A stretch of DNA of 64,000 nt. It comes from Kiritimatiellota bacterium B12222 (GTDB lineage Bacteria > Verrucomicrobiota > Kiritimatiellia > SS1-B-03-39 > UBA6053). Below are positions 1 through 8,811 of the stretch, in pieces (position 1 is the stretch's first letter; each line of letters starts with the position of its first letter). The DNA lies in NCBI GenBank assembly GCA_029719485.1, contig CP120722.1:2480001-2544000 (forward strand), given 5' to 3'. Below the pieces are notes generated by a model. The model worked only from the letters and a program-made list of their open reading frames with translations, was not told where the DNA came from and made no database searches. The position numbers were made by a program, and so were the translations under genes.

Positions 1-747
1 CGTACTGAAATTTTAACCGGAGACAATCCACGTGCACATTTGCTGGATATGTTGGCTGAAGTAATTGAAGAACATGCTCAAGGTGCCATTGATCAAGGCG
101 AAGAAGTTGGCGCAATTGAATTTGCCGATTGGTGTTCTATGACCTTCCCGATAGCGTTGCGTCCTGATGATTTGCGCGCGCTTCCTTTTGAAGCCATTGC
201 CTATGCAGACCTTGCGATTGAACGGGTGAATCAGGCTTATGATCTGAAGATTCAATCTGAGCCGCCTGAATCCATTGAAAGCATGGAACGTCATATCTTG
301 TTACAAGCGATTGACACCCACTGGCAGGAATATTTGCGGGGGATGGATTCTCTACGTCAGGGTGTGGGCTTACGTGCCTACGGTCAGCGTGATCCTATTT
401 TGGAATTCAAACATGAAGCCTATGCGATGTTTGCGGATCTCATGCAAAAGATTAATGATGAAGTGGCTCAGCGCGCCTTTCGTGCCACCGCTTCGTTGGA
501 ATCGCTTGAGCAATTCCTTAACAATCTGAAAACCATGGAGTCTCATTCTCAATCATCTGCTTTTGGACAAGAAGCTCAGGCTCGTGCCACGTCTGCTCGT
601 CGTCAAAGCGATGAAAAAGCAAAAATGGAAAAGACTTTAGAGCGTTCCATGCAGACCCCGCAAACCCGAGAGCTTCCTAAAGTAGGTCGCAATGATCCCT
701 GTCCTTGTGGCAGTGGTGAAAAATACAAAAAATGCTGCGGTCAATAA
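1..747 (+). CDS. secA: Protein translocase SecA, C-terminal part (5' end outside window)
   Basis: SecA is the ATPase that drives preproteins through SecYEG. Only the last 248 codons are present; the frame is open from base 1, so the start lies upstream of the window. The visible part carries the helical scaffold/wing end (the segment with [16 protein letters not shown] near 285-330 and [10 protein letters not shown] near 368-397), a charged linker, and the C-terminal zinc-binding SEC-C tail [15 protein letters not shown], which binds SecB and phospholipid in known SecA proteins. The stop TAA is at 745-747 and the next gene (lnt) begins 17 bases later, so the two are probably co-transcribed. 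Assignment is secure; the truncation is a window edge and not a mutation. Confidence 0.97.
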   Translation, partial: RTEILTGDNPRAHLLDMLAEVIEEHAQGAIDQGEEVGAIEFADWCSMTFPIALRPDDLRALPFEAIAYADLAIERVNQAYDLKIQSEPPESIESMERHILLQAIDTHWQEYLRGMDSLRQGVGLRAYGQRDPILEFKHEAYAMFADLMQKINDEVAQRAFRATASLESLEQFLNNLKTMESHSQSSAFGQEAQARATSARRQSDEKAKMEKTLERSMQTPQTRELPKVGRNDPCPCGSGEKYKKCCGQ

Positions 748-763
748 TGCGGAGAGCATAGAA

Positions 764-2338
764 GTGAAGGAAGCGAAGTTGAACTCTCATCAGCTGATCG
801 CATTCTGCTTGGCTGCAGTTTCCGGATTTCTGCTGTTCGCTTCTTTCCCTCCGCTGGGCCAATCTGAACTGGCCTTTATTGCCCTGATTCCTTTTGTGTG
901 GGCTTTGCGGCTTTATCCCGAAGCTCGGGGACGGTTGTCATACCTTGCCGGTCTGGTTTGTTGGTTACCGTCCTTATGGTTTTTGAGTTTGGTCACCATT
1001 CCCGGGGCGGTGGTATTGGCGGCTTTTTGTGCCTTGTATTGGATTCCTGCGGGTGGGGTGTGGGGACGTTTTTTGCAAGGATGGCAACCCGATCGACCCG
1101 TGGTGGGGTTACGTTTTGTGTTGGGTGGGGCGGCGTGGTGGTGTGCGCTTGAAAGCTTACGGGGATGGTTACTGACAGGTTTTCCCTGGAATGCCGTGGG
1201 GGCGAGCCAATGGGAAAATTATAGTCTTATCCAATTGGCGACGTTGGGCGGCACGTTGGCGGTAAGTTTTATTGTGGTTACCCTCAATTTGGGAATCGCG
1301 TTATCCGTATTAGGCCTGTTTGAATGCATGGGAAAACGGGTACCCCGACGTATGCATCCCGAATTGTATTTGCCGGTGTTGATGCTGGTGATTTCTTTTT
1401 CGTGGGGTGGACGTGAATTGCGTCGCTTACATCATGAACCCACTCGCTCATTGAAAGTAGGGGTGGTGCAGCCCTTGGCGTCGAATAAATGGTCTCCGGA
1501 ATTGGCGAAAGAGAATTTCGAGGTCTTAGAAAAACTCTCTGAGTTGGTGTTGATCTCAGAACCAGATTTGTTGATTTGGCCCGAAACCGCGGTGCCCGAA
1601 GAGTTACGCTACAGTTTAATTGCCACCCAGATGACGAGACGCCTGGTGGGGTCGGGAACACCCTTGCTGTTGGGAAGCTTGGATTATGAGTTGGTAGAGA
1701 ATAACGGCGAATTTGAGCGCATGTATTACAACAGTGCGTTTATGGTGCGTCCCGATGGTATGCTGGATAGTCAATATCGCAAAAAACATTTGGTGATGTT
1801 TGGGGAGTATATGCCATTTGCAAATTTCTTTCCTTTTCTCCGTTCGCTGACGCCCATGCCTGAAGATGTAACCCCTGGAGATTTAAATGGGGTTTTGTCC
1901 TTACCAGAGTCGGATATCCATGTGGGGATTTTGATTTGTTTTGAAGATTTGGTATCGTCTTTGGCCAGAGAGTTGGCCGCTGGTGGTGCGGATGTGTTGA
2001 TCAATCAAACCAATGATGCCTGGTTTGATCCCTTGTGGGGAAGTCAGGGGCATTTGGCCAATGCGGTATTTCGCTCCGTAGAGCAACGACGCCCCATGGT
2101 ACGTGCCACAAATTCAGGGGTGAGTGCATGGATCAACACGGGTGGCTTGGTGGTGAAGAAGATCGAAGATCCGTTGTATGGTCGTCAGCAGGTGCGCAGT
2201 ACGGCAACCTTTGATGTTCAAATCCCGCTGGTAAAAGAAACTACCTTTTATCATCGTCACCCTCGTGCATTCGTATGGGCCTGCTGGGGCTTGAGTTTGT
2301 TGTTGTTTACGAAGCGTCCTCCAGACCTTTTACCATAA
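764..2338 (+). CDS. lnt: Apolipoprotein N-acyltransferase
   Basis: Inner-membrane enzyme that adds the third acyl chain to outer-membrane lipoproteins. The N-terminal half is a series of hydrophobic segments. The C-terminal half is a nitrilase-type domain with all three catalytic elements visible: Glu in LIWPETAVPEE, Lys in YRKKHLVMFGEYMPF, and Cys in GILICFEDL (usually CYE in the family). An open frame extends back to 692 inside secA. A GTG at 764 with GGAGAG at 751-756 is the best start (524 codons), and a TTG at 779 behind GAAGGAAG is the alternative. It directly follows secA. Presence of Lnt fits a Gram-negative envelope with triacylated lipoproteins, such as the efflux lipoprotein at 5257-6720. 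Confidence 0.93.
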   Translation: MKEAKLNSHQLIAFCLAAVSGFLLFASFPPLGQSELAFIALIPFVWALRLYPEARGRLSYLAGLVCWLPSLWFLSLVTIPGAVVLAAFCALYWIPAGGVWGRFLQGWQPDRPVVGLRFVLGGAAWWCALESLRGWLLTGFPWNAVGASQWENYSLIQLATLGGTLAVSFIVVTLNLGIALSVLGLFECMGKRVPRRMHPELYLPVLMLVISFSWGGRELRRLHHEPTRSLKVGVVQPLASNKWSPELAKENFEVLEKLSELVLISEPDLLIWPETAVPEELRYSLIATQMTRRLVGSGTPLLLGSLDYELVENNGEFERMYYNSAFMVRPDGMLDSQYRKKHLVMFGEYMPFANFFPFLRSLTPMPEDVTPGDLNGVLSLPESDIHVGILICFEDLVSSLARELAAGGADVLINQTNDAWFDPLWGSQGHLANAVFRSVEQRRPMVRATNSGVSAWINTGGLVVKKIEDPLYGRQQVRSTATFDVQIPLVKETTFYHRHPRAFVWACWGLSLLLFTKRPPDLLP

Positions 2339-2405
2339 GGGCTGTGTCCTTTTGTTTGGTGCAGGAGCATCCGCAAAGAGAGGGGTACCAGAGCTCCTTT
2401 TCGAC

Positions 2406-2439
2406 ATAAAAACACCCCGCCTACGCATGAAGACGGGGT
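2406..2439 (-). terminator. Rho-independent terminator of the RDD gene
   Basis: Inverted repeat ACCCCG (2414-2419) and CGGGGT (2434-2439) with a 14-base loop. On the minus strand it is followed by GTTTTTATG. It lies 25 bases beyond the stop of the minus-strand RDD gene and also separates it from the convergent lnt gene. Confidence 0.7.
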
Positions 2440-2463
2440 TGATTATATTTGGGATGAATGGAT

Positions 2464-2958
2464 CTAGGCTGCGGGCGTACTTTCTGTGACCACAACTTTG
2501 GTTTTGGCCCATTGATCGCCGAGGCGTTGACTTTGTTTATTGTTGAGTAAGATGAAGAATTCAACCAAGGGGAAAAAGGGTACTGCAAAAGGAATATTTC
2601 GAGTGGCAGATGCGGCCCAGTTTCCGGTGAGGGCTTGGTTGGTGTCGGCCATCACGGCTTGGAGCTTCATGAGTTTTTTGCCTAAACTTTGACCATCCAA
2701 GAAAGGTAAAGCATCACGAGTGAGCATGTAAGCTAGGCCAATTAACCACCCGAGTCGTGCGCCCACGAAGAGCATAAACATGTTGGCTATAATGACGTCG
2801 ATCAGTGCGGCCAGTACTCGGTTTCCTACCGAGGCAAGCGCTCTGTCAGGTGCAATATATTCGGTTTCTACATTTTCAGTTGTGGTTGATTCTGTAGGTG
2901 GTGGAGCGATGGGCTCCGTTTCTGTACGGGCATCTTCGGGTGTATTTGAATCGGTCAT
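2464..2958 (-). CDS. RDD-family membrane protein
   Basis: A 164-residue protein with an acidic, Thr/Pro/Glu-rich cytoplasmic-looking N-terminus (about residues 1-40), followed by an RDD domain. The pattern VLAALIDVIIANMFMLF carries the Arg/Asp-type positions of the first helix. GQSLGKKLMKLQ is the typical conserved loop before the second half, and more hydrophobic helices follow. RDD proteins are small integral membrane proteins of mostly unknown role; some act in ion/proton exchange. It stands alone on the minus strand between lnt and arsM. No specific function can be assigned. Confidence 0.85.
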   Translation of the reverse strand: MTDSNTPEDARTETEPIAPPPTESTTTENVETEYIAPDRALASVGNRVLAALIDVIIANMFMLFVGARLGWLIGLAYMLTRDALPFLDGQSLGKKLMKLQAVMADTNQALTGNWAASATRNIPFAVPFFPLVEFFILLNNKQSQRLGDQWAKTKVVVTESTPAA

Positions 2959-3099
2959 GGTATTTCCTACGTTACTTTTAAGGTGAAGTTTTATTTATTC
3001 TGCAATGCATTCTTCATGAATCAAATGAAAAAATGTTTTTTATGAAAGGATTTAGGGCTAGGGTCGACTTATCCACAAACCTAAGAGGAGTATGCTCGA

Positions 3100-4161
3100 A
3101 TGTATCAAAATGAAGAAGAATTGAATCCTGAAGCTGTTTCAGATTATTATGGCAAGGTGTTGCAACATAGTGACGACCTTCAAACCGACGCCTGCTGTTG
3201 TGACAGTGATGAAATTAGTGCGGAAGTAAAAGCGGCCTTGGCCCAAGTGAATGATGAAGTGATGAGTCGCTTTTATGGTTGTGGTTCACCTTTGCCTCTC
3301 GAATTAGCGGGATGTCGCGTGTTGGATTTGGGTTGTGGGACTGGGCGTGATTGTTATGTGGCCTCTCAATTGGTCGGCGAAACGGGTTTCGTGACGGGAG
3401 TGGATATGACGGGTGAGCAGTTAGAGGTGGCACAACGAAATGTGAGCTCTCAGATGAAACGTTTTGGGTATGAAAAACCAAATGTTGAATTTCTCTCCGG
3501 GAAAATTGAAGAGTTGGAGGCCCTCGGGATTGAGGATGCTTCGGTGGATGTGGTCATCTCCAATTGCGTGATCAATTTATCCTCGGATAAAGCCAAAGTG
3601 TTTGCAGAAATTTTTCGGGTATTGAAGCCGGGTGGCGAATTGTATTTCTCTGATGTGTTTGCCTCGCGTCGGGTGCCGGCCGCGTTGAAGACTGATCCGG
3701 TTTTGCATGGGGAATGTCTCTCCGGTGCGATGTATGAAGAAGATTTTCGCAGGGTGATGACCTCTGTAGGTTGTCCGGATATTCGGGTGATGTCTCGTCG
3801 CCGCTTGTCGATTGATTCTCCAGAAGTGGAAAACAAAGTAGGGATGATTGGGTTTGATTCGGTGACGGTTCGAGCCTTCAAATTGGAGGACTTAGAAGAC
3901 CGGTTTGAGGACTATGGGCAAATCGCTATCTATCAAGGAAGTCTGGAGGGCTATCCTCATGAATTTCCGTTAGATCCCGATCATGTATTTGAACGTAACC
4001 GTCCGGTGTTGGTAAGTGGCAATACGGCGGCGATGTTGTCACAGTCCCGATTTGCCAAACACTTCAAGGTGCTGGGTAATCGAGAACAACATTTTGGGTT
4101 ATTTTATGCTGATCCTGACTATGCGGCTTCGTCTGGTCATGACTGTGGTTGTTGTGAATAA
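3100..4161 (+). CDS. arsM: Arsenite S-adenosylmethionine methyltransferase (ArsM)
   Basis: Predicted to methylate As(III) with SAM, giving mono-, di- and trimethylated arsenicals. The SAM-binding motif VLDLGCGTGRDC lies at residues 74-85. The arsenic-binding cysteine pattern of ArsM is present: CCC at 32-34, Cys61, Cys156 in NCVINLS and Cys206 in GECLSGA. At 353 residues it has the usual C-terminal extension, and it ends in a Cys-rich tail (HDCGCCE). AGAGGAG (3084-3090) sets the start at 3100. It is followed after 9 bases by arsS, so the pair forms an operon. No ArsR-type regulator or arsenic pump is nearby in the window. Confidence 0.9.
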   Translation: MYQNEEELNPEAVSDYYGKVLQHSDDLQTDACCCDSDEISAEVKAALAQVNDEVMSRFYGCGSPLPLELAGCRVLDLGCGTGRDCYVASQLVGETGFVTGVDMTGEQLEVAQRNVSSQMKRFGYEKPNVEFLSGKIEELEALGIEDASVDVVISNCVINLSSDKAKVFAEIFRVLKPGGELYFSDVFASRRVPAALKTDPVLHGECLSGAMYEEDFRRVMTSVGCPDIRVMSRRRLSIDSPEVENKVGMIGFDSVTVRAFKLEDLEDRFEDYGQIAIYQGSLEGYPHEFPLDPDHVFERNRPVLVSGNTAAMLSQSRFAKHFKVLGNREQHFGLFYADPDYAASSGHDCGCCE

Positions 4162-4170
4162 GGGGGAATT

Positions 4171-5139
4171 ATGATTCAAAAGTCTACGAATAGTTTTGAA
4201 GATGTGCTTACTCAGCACGGGAAATGGTTGGAACGTTCAGATGCAAAAATCCTGCAAATCAATGTAGGAAAAATGTGTAATTTGGCCTGCGTACATTGTC
4301 ATGTGGGCGCGGGGCCGACCCGCAAAGAAATCATGACCCGGGCATGTATGGAAAAAATCATGGACTGGTCTGAAGACAATCCATTACCCGTGGTAGATCT
4401 GACGGGGGGCGCTCCTGAAATGTTTCCGCATTTCCGCGAGTTGGTGACGTGGTTTCGTTCTCGAGGTGTTCAGGTGATGGACCGTTGTAACTTAACCATT
4501 TTGCTTCAACCCGGTTATGAATGGGGGGCTGAATTTTTACGGGAGAAGCAGGTGGAGATCGTGGCGTCTATGCCCTGTTATTCGCCTGAGAATGTAAATG
4601 CGCAACGTGGGAATGGCGTTTTTGATGAAAGTATTGAAGCCCTTCAACGCTTGAATCGTCTTGGATATGGTATTGACGATCATTTGAAGTTGAACTTGGT
4701 TTATAATCCGAATGGCGCTTTTTTACCCCCGGATCAAGCGGAATTGGAAGCGGTGTACAAACAGGAATTGGCAGAACATTTCGGCATTCAGTTTCATCAT
4801 TTATATGCCTTAACCAATTTGCCGGTGAGTCGCTTTGCATCCTATTTAAAGCAGCGAGGGAATTACGAAGAGTATTTACAGTTGTTGAAAGACAATTTTA
4901 ATCCAGGATCGATACAGGGCTTGATGTGTCGGGACACGCTGTCGGTCGATTGGGAGGGCCGGGTATTTGATTGCGATTTTAATCAACAAATGGAAATGCA
5001 CACCGGTTTTAACGGAGAAGCGCAATATCTTTGGGATCTGGATTTACGTCGCTGGAAGCAAACGGAAATTCGTACCGCGCCCCATTGTTTTGGCTGTACT
5101 GCGGGGCAGGGATCTAGCTGTGGGGGCAGCATCGATTAA
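4171..5139 (+). CDS. arsS: Arsenosugar biosynthesis radical SAM protein (ArsS)
   Basis: Radical SAM enzyme thought to transfer the 5'-deoxyadenosyl group to dimethylarsenite on the way to oxo-arsenosugars. The [4Fe-4S] motif CNLACVHC (Cys36, Cys40, Cys43) is near the N-terminus, followed by LTGGAPEM. The C-terminal half (DUF3641 type) carries further cysteines (GLMCRD, DCDF) and ends in CFGCTAGQGSSCGG. In some relatives a residue of this C-terminal motif is selenocysteine; here it is an ordinary Cys codon. At 322 residues it has the family's normal length. AAGGGGGAA between the arsM stop and the ATG is a strong ribosome site, and the tight spacing implies coupled expression with arsM. Confidence 0.9.
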   Translation: MIQKSTNSFEDVLTQHGKWLERSDAKILQINVGKMCNLACVHCHVGAGPTRKEIMTRACMEKIMDWSEDNPLPVVDLTGGAPEMFPHFRELVTWFRSRGVQVMDRCNLTILLQPGYEWGAEFLREKQVEIVASMPCYSPENVNAQRGNGVFDESIEALQRLNRLGYGIDDHLKLNLVYNPNGAFLPPDQAELEAVYKQELAEHFGIQFHHLYALTNLPVSRFASYLKQRGNYEEYLQLLKDNFNPGSIQGLMCRDTLSVDWEGRVFDCDFNQQMEMHTGFNGEAQYLWDLDLRRWKQTEIRTAPHCFGCTAGQGSSCGGSID

Positions 5140-5200
5140 GATCAGCCTTCAGCCATCGATGTTTTAATGGCGGGAAAATTATTAAGAAAGAAATAGGGGC

Positions 5201-5250
5201 CTTCATGTAATCTAAAGGTTTGGTTCTGTATAGTCGCATCATCTACGCAA
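5201..5250 (+). promoter_or_regulatory. Conserved upstream element, copy 1 (efflux operon)
   Basis: A 50-bp stretch just before the efflux operon matches 19293-19342, upstream of the secreted-protein operon, at 37 of 50 positions without gaps. Shared blocks are CTTCAT, CTAAAGGTT, TGTATA and CATCAT. Both copies lie at the 5' edge of an operon on the same strand. It is probably a promoter or an activator/repressor site; the sigma factor class cannot be told from the sequence. Confidence 0.5.
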
Positions 5251-5256
5251 CCCCAG

Positions 5257-6720
5257 ATGAACAGCGATATGAATCAACAGTCTCCATACATATTTACTTA
5301 CCTCTTTTTGAGGGCTCTTTCCGCAGGCACGGCGGGCGTTCTCTTTTTGAGCTCTTGTACGACGACACCTACAAAATCGACTGATGAGCTTAATGCCAAG
5401 GTCCCGATGGACTGGCATCAATCCTTGGTGTCTGTGCAACTTGTAGAAGATGCAGGTGATCTTTCCCAGTGGTGGAGGCAATTTAAAGATCCGATCATGG
5501 ATCAGTTGATTGCGTCAGCTTTGGAAAATAATCCAACTTTAAGGTCGGTGTTGTTGAATGTTGAAACGGCTCGTACGCAAAAAGGAATCGCCAGTTCGGC
5601 CTTGTGGCCGAATGTGGATGCGGGTGTGTCAGGCAGTGGTAACCGCATAGACGATTTGAAACAGAACAGCAACACCACGGGTGAGTCTTATGGAGCTAAT
5701 TTTTCTGCCAGTTGGGAAGTGGATTTGTTTCGCAAACAGTCTGATGTGATTGACAGTGCCGATGCGGATCTGAGAGCCAGTGAACAGGATTTTCATGCGG
5801 CTCAAGTGTTGTTGGCGGCAGAGGTTGCCGAGACATATTTAGGATTCAGGTCTGTTCAGCAAGAATACGCAATTTTGACCGATTCCATTGATATGCGTGA
5901 ACAAACCTTGCAAATTATTCGTTGGCAAGAGGCGGCAGGAGAGGTGAATATTTTGGAAGTTCAGCAGGCGATTGTGTTTTTAGAACAAGCGCGAACCGCT
6001 TTGCCTACGTTAGAACAAAATATGGAAGAGTATCTTAATGCGCTCGCGGTGCTTTGTGGCGATACGCCAGGGAGCTTGCACGGTTTATTAAAAACATCGT
6101 CCGTACTCCCAACGCTACCTGCCGAAATTCAATGTGAGTTTCCTGCGGAACTGTTGGATCAACGGCCGGACATCAAAGCGGCTCGCTTACGTATTGAAGC
6201 GGCCACGGCAAATTTATCTGCTGCTGAAAAAGAACGTTTGCCCAGTCTTACTTTATTTGGGTCGATTAATTTAGATGAAGACCGTCTCGGCGATTTATTG
6301 GATCCCACGGAATTGGTGTCAAATCTAGTGGGGTCTCTCACGGCACCTATTTGGGATGCCGGTCGTATTGGAAAACAGATTGAGCTCCAAGATATCAACC
6401 TGCGTCAGGCGTACCTTTCTTATGAGAGTCAAGTACTGACGGCATTGTCTGAAGTCGAAAATGCGCTGTCCTCTATTGTCACCTCCACCCGAGGAATCAC
6501 CTTGGCGCAAACCGCAACCGATGCGGCTCGGTTATCCGTAGAAATTGCGGAGCAACAGTTTGGAGCGGGGGAAGTGGATCTCCTTTCGGTGTTAGAATCA
6601 CAGCGTTCTCAATTGAGTTTAGAACAGAGTCTTATCAACGCCCACATTAAACAATTAAATGGGCATATTCAACTTTATCGGGCCATGGGGGGCGGATGGT
6701 CCGTTCCTCAAAACAAGTAA
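5257..6720 (+). CDS. Outer-membrane efflux lipoprotein (TolC/NodT family)
   Basis: Trimeric outer-membrane channel of a tripartite exporter. The first 34 residues form a lipoprotein signal with lipobox LSSC (Cys34 would be acylated). The rest has the two repeated coiled-coil halves of the outer membrane efflux family, with WWRQFKDPIMDQLI near the start and the second-half motif RPDIKAARLRIEAATANL. At 487 residues the length is normal. No clear ribosome site precedes ATG 5257; an in-frame ATG at 5269 is an alternative. It is first gene of a six-gene operon with the adaptor, ATPase, permease, response regulator and kinase, so it most likely works with those proteins. Confidence 0.9.
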   Translation: MNSDMNQQSPYIFTYLFLRALSAGTAGVLFLSSCTTTPTKSTDELNAKVPMDWHQSLVSVQLVEDAGDLSQWWRQFKDPIMDQLIASALENNPTLRSVLLNVETARTQKGIASSALWPNVDAGVSGSGNRIDDLKQNSNTTGESYGANFSASWEVDLFRKQSDVIDSADADLRASEQDFHAAQVLLAAEVAETYLGFRSVQQEYAILTDSIDMREQTLQIIRWQEAAGEVNILEVQQAIVFLEQARTALPTLEQNMEEYLNALAVLCGDTPGSLHGLLKTSSVLPTLPAEIQCEFPAELLDQRPDIKAARLRIEAATANLSAAEKERLPSLTLFGSINLDEDRLGDLLDPTELVSNLVGSLTAPIWDAGRIGKQIELQDINLRQAYLSYESQVLTALSEVENALSSIVTSTRGITLAQTATDAARLSVEIAEQQFGAGEVDLLSVLESQRSQLSLEQSLINAHIKQLNGHIQLYRAMGGGWSVPQNK

Positions 6721-6744
6721 CCCATCCTTACGCAGGAATTCATT

Positions 6745-8106
6745 ATGAGCAAAAAAAATATCGAATCCGAAACAGACTTGGCAACACGCATTGCCGCGCA
6801 TCATCCTCGTCATCGTCGTATGAAAATGGCCCTCAGCACTTTGTTGGTACTTGGAATCGGTGGGGTCGCCTTTGTGGTGTGGGGACGTCCTGACACGCAG
6901 GGCGAATTTGCGGTCCAGTTTCATACCCAAGTCCTTGAACGCGGAAAAGTGGGACTCACCATCACCGCCACGGGGAATTTGGAACCCACCAATGAAGTGA
7001 CCGTGGGAAGTGAAATTTCAGGGTTGGTGGAACAAGTGTTTGTGGACACCAATGATGTGGTGAAGAAAGGGCAGAAACTGGCACAGATTGATCGCACGAC
7101 CTTTGAAAATGATTTGCGTTCTAGTCAGGCGTCACTGGCTGCGGCTAAGGCTGCCGTGACTGAAGCAGAAGCAAGTTTAAAGCAGGCTGAACGCACCTTG
7201 TCCCGCGCTCAAGAATTGCGCGAAGCCAGTGGAGGAAAGGTTCCGTCTCGGGCGACCATGGAAAACGCTGAATCGGGGGTTGAAATTGCTACGGCAACCT
7301 TGGCGGCCCGAAAGGCCTCTGTAAGTCAAAGTGAGGCCTTGGTGGATATCAAAAGTAACGAACTCTCCAAGACGGTTATTACCTCGCCCACAGATGGCGT
7401 GGTGCTGAGTCGCAGTGTGGAACCCGGACAAACGGTGGCGGCCAGTTTTTCAGCTCCAGAATTATTTGTGATTGCTGAAGATCTTTCGTCGATGAAATTA
7501 GAAGTCGCGATTGCCGAAGCAGATATTGGGGTGGTTGCGAAGGGGCAGAGCTCAACCTTTCGGGTGGATGCCTGGCCGGAACGATCATTTTCTGCTTTGG
7601 TGACGAAGGTGTCTTATGGGTCTGAAATTGTGGACAATGTGGTCACCTATGAAACCGAATTAGATGTGGCAAATGATGATTTATCCTTACGTCCTGGCAT
7701 GACCGCGACAGCGGATATTTACGTGGAAGCCAAGAGTGATGTGTGGGTGGTCCCCGTGCAAGCCTTACGGTTTAGTCCTCGTCCTCCTGATGGTGCAACA
7801 GTTCCAGGTGGTGGCCCGGGGTCGGGCAGGGTTGGGGGAACAGATTCAACCACAGAAAAAGTAAGTTTTCTCGATAAAATGATGCCTAAACCTCCACGTG
7901 CCAGTGCCAGCGCCAATCGTAAGCGTACGGGCTCGAAAGGAGAATCGACTTCAGGTTCCAATCAGATTTGGGTAATGGTCGATGGACATCCCCGTCCGAT
8001 TCCGGTGGAAGTGGGATTATCCGACGGCATCGTTACTGAGATTGATTCTGACGAACTTGAGGCCGGGTTAGAGGTGATTCTCTATGAGGAGCCTGCAAAG
8101 TCATGA
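6745..8106 (+). CDS. Periplasmic adaptor subunit, MacA/HlyD-like
   Basis: Membrane-fusion protein linking the inner-membrane MacB-type ABC transporter to the TolC-like channel. One membrane helix sits at about residues 28-48. Then come the barrel-sandwich (lipoyl-like) domain (GNLEPTNEVTVGSEISGLV) and a long alpha-hairpin rich in Ala/Glu/Ser (residues 110-200). The matching lipoyl half TVITSPTDGVVLSRSVEPGQTV and the beta-barrel domain follow. A roughly 65-residue low-complexity Pro/Gly/Ser/Lys segment (about 345-410) interrupts the C-terminal part and is unusual for the family. AGGAA precedes ATG 6745. The stop overlaps the next start (ATGA), indicating translational coupling. Confidence 0.9.
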   Translation: MSKKNIESETDLATRIAAHHPRHRRMKMALSTLLVLGIGGVAFVVWGRPDTQGEFAVQFHTQVLERGKVGLTITATGNLEPTNEVTVGSEISGLVEQVFVDTNDVVKKGQKLAQIDRTTFENDLRSSQASLAAAKAAVTEAEASLKQAERTLSRAQELREASGGKVPSRATMENAESGVEIATATLAARKASVSQSEALVDIKSNELSKTVITSPTDGVVLSRSVEPGQTVAASFSAPELFVIAEDLSSMKLEVAIAEADIGVVAKGQSSTFRVDAWPERSFSALVTKVSYGSEIVDNVVTYETELDVANDDLSLRPGMTATADIYVEAKSDVWVVPVQALRFSPRPPDGATVPGGGPGSGRVGGTDSTTEKVSFLDKMMPKPPRASASANRKRTGSKGESTSGSNQIWVMVDGHPRPIPVEVGLSDGIVTEIDSDELEAGLEVILYEEPAKS

Positions 8107-8798
8107 ATACGAAAAGCCTGATTCATTTGGAAGGGATTCACAAGATCTACGGAGAAGGAGATGCCTCCTTTGAGGCGCTTAAAGGAATAAATCTGGATAT
8201 TCTCAGCGGTGAATTTGTTGCGATCATGGGGCCCAGTGGTTCTGGTAAATCTACATTGATGAATCTGTTGGGTTGCTTGGATCGCCCGAGTTCTGGATCT
8301 TACCGCTATGAGGGTATTCACGTTGAATCGCTGGATAAAACACAGAGGTCTTTGTTACGCCGTTATGCATTGGGCTTTATCTTCCAGGGGTTTAATTTGT
8401 TGGCCCGAACCAGTGCGGTAGAAAATGTTGAACTTCCTTTGCTTTACCGGGGAATTGGACGACGTAAACGTCGGCAATTGGCTCGGGAAGCGTTGGACAG
8501 TGTGGGCTTGGCTGACAAGGAACGCAATACACCGGGAGAACTCTCTGGAGGACAGCAGCAACGGGTGGCCATTGCCCGTGCGATGGTCACACAACCCCGT
8601 ACGTTATTTGCGGATGAGCCTACGGGTAATCTGGATTCAAAAACTACGGATGAAATCATGTTGTCATTGACCCGACTTAATCAGGAGCAAGGCATCACCA
8701 TTCTTATGGTGACTCATGAAGAGGATGTCGCCCAATTCGCAGGTCGTCAAATTCATGTCCTCGATGGACTTATTGCTCACGATCAGCAAAACCACTAA
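8103..8798 (+). CDS. ABC transporter ATP-binding protein, MacB/LolD type
   Basis: ATPase of the export pump; 231 residues. Walker A is GPSGSGKST, the Q-loop region is FIFQGFNLL, the signature is [15 protein letters not shown], and Walker B is [12 protein letters not shown], followed by the switch His in VTHE. The LDSKT following Walker B is typical of the MacB/LolD/FtsE group. The start overlaps the adaptor stop by four bases, and the permease follows after 13 bases. Unlike E. coli MacB, ATPase and permease are separate proteins. The substrate is unknown (peptides, lipids or macrolides are possible). Confidence 0.93.
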   Translation: MNTKSLIHLEGIHKIYGEGDASFEALKGINLDILSGEFVAIMGPSGSGKSTLMNLLGCLDRPSSGSYRYEGIHVESLDKTQRSLLRRYALGFIFQGFNLLARTSAVENVELPLLYRGIGRRKRRQLAREALDSVGLADKERNTPGELSGGQQQRVAIARAMVTQPRTLFADEPTGNLDSKTTDEIMLSLTRLNQEQGITILMVTHEEDVAQFAGRQIHVLDGLIAHDQQNH

Positions 8799-8811
8799 AG
8801 GAAATTCTACT

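Noticed and set aside
5080-5139. Possible selenocysteine in ArsS
   Set aside because: Some relatives use selenocysteine near this C-terminal motif, but here the codons are ordinary Cys codons and the frame has no internal TGA.
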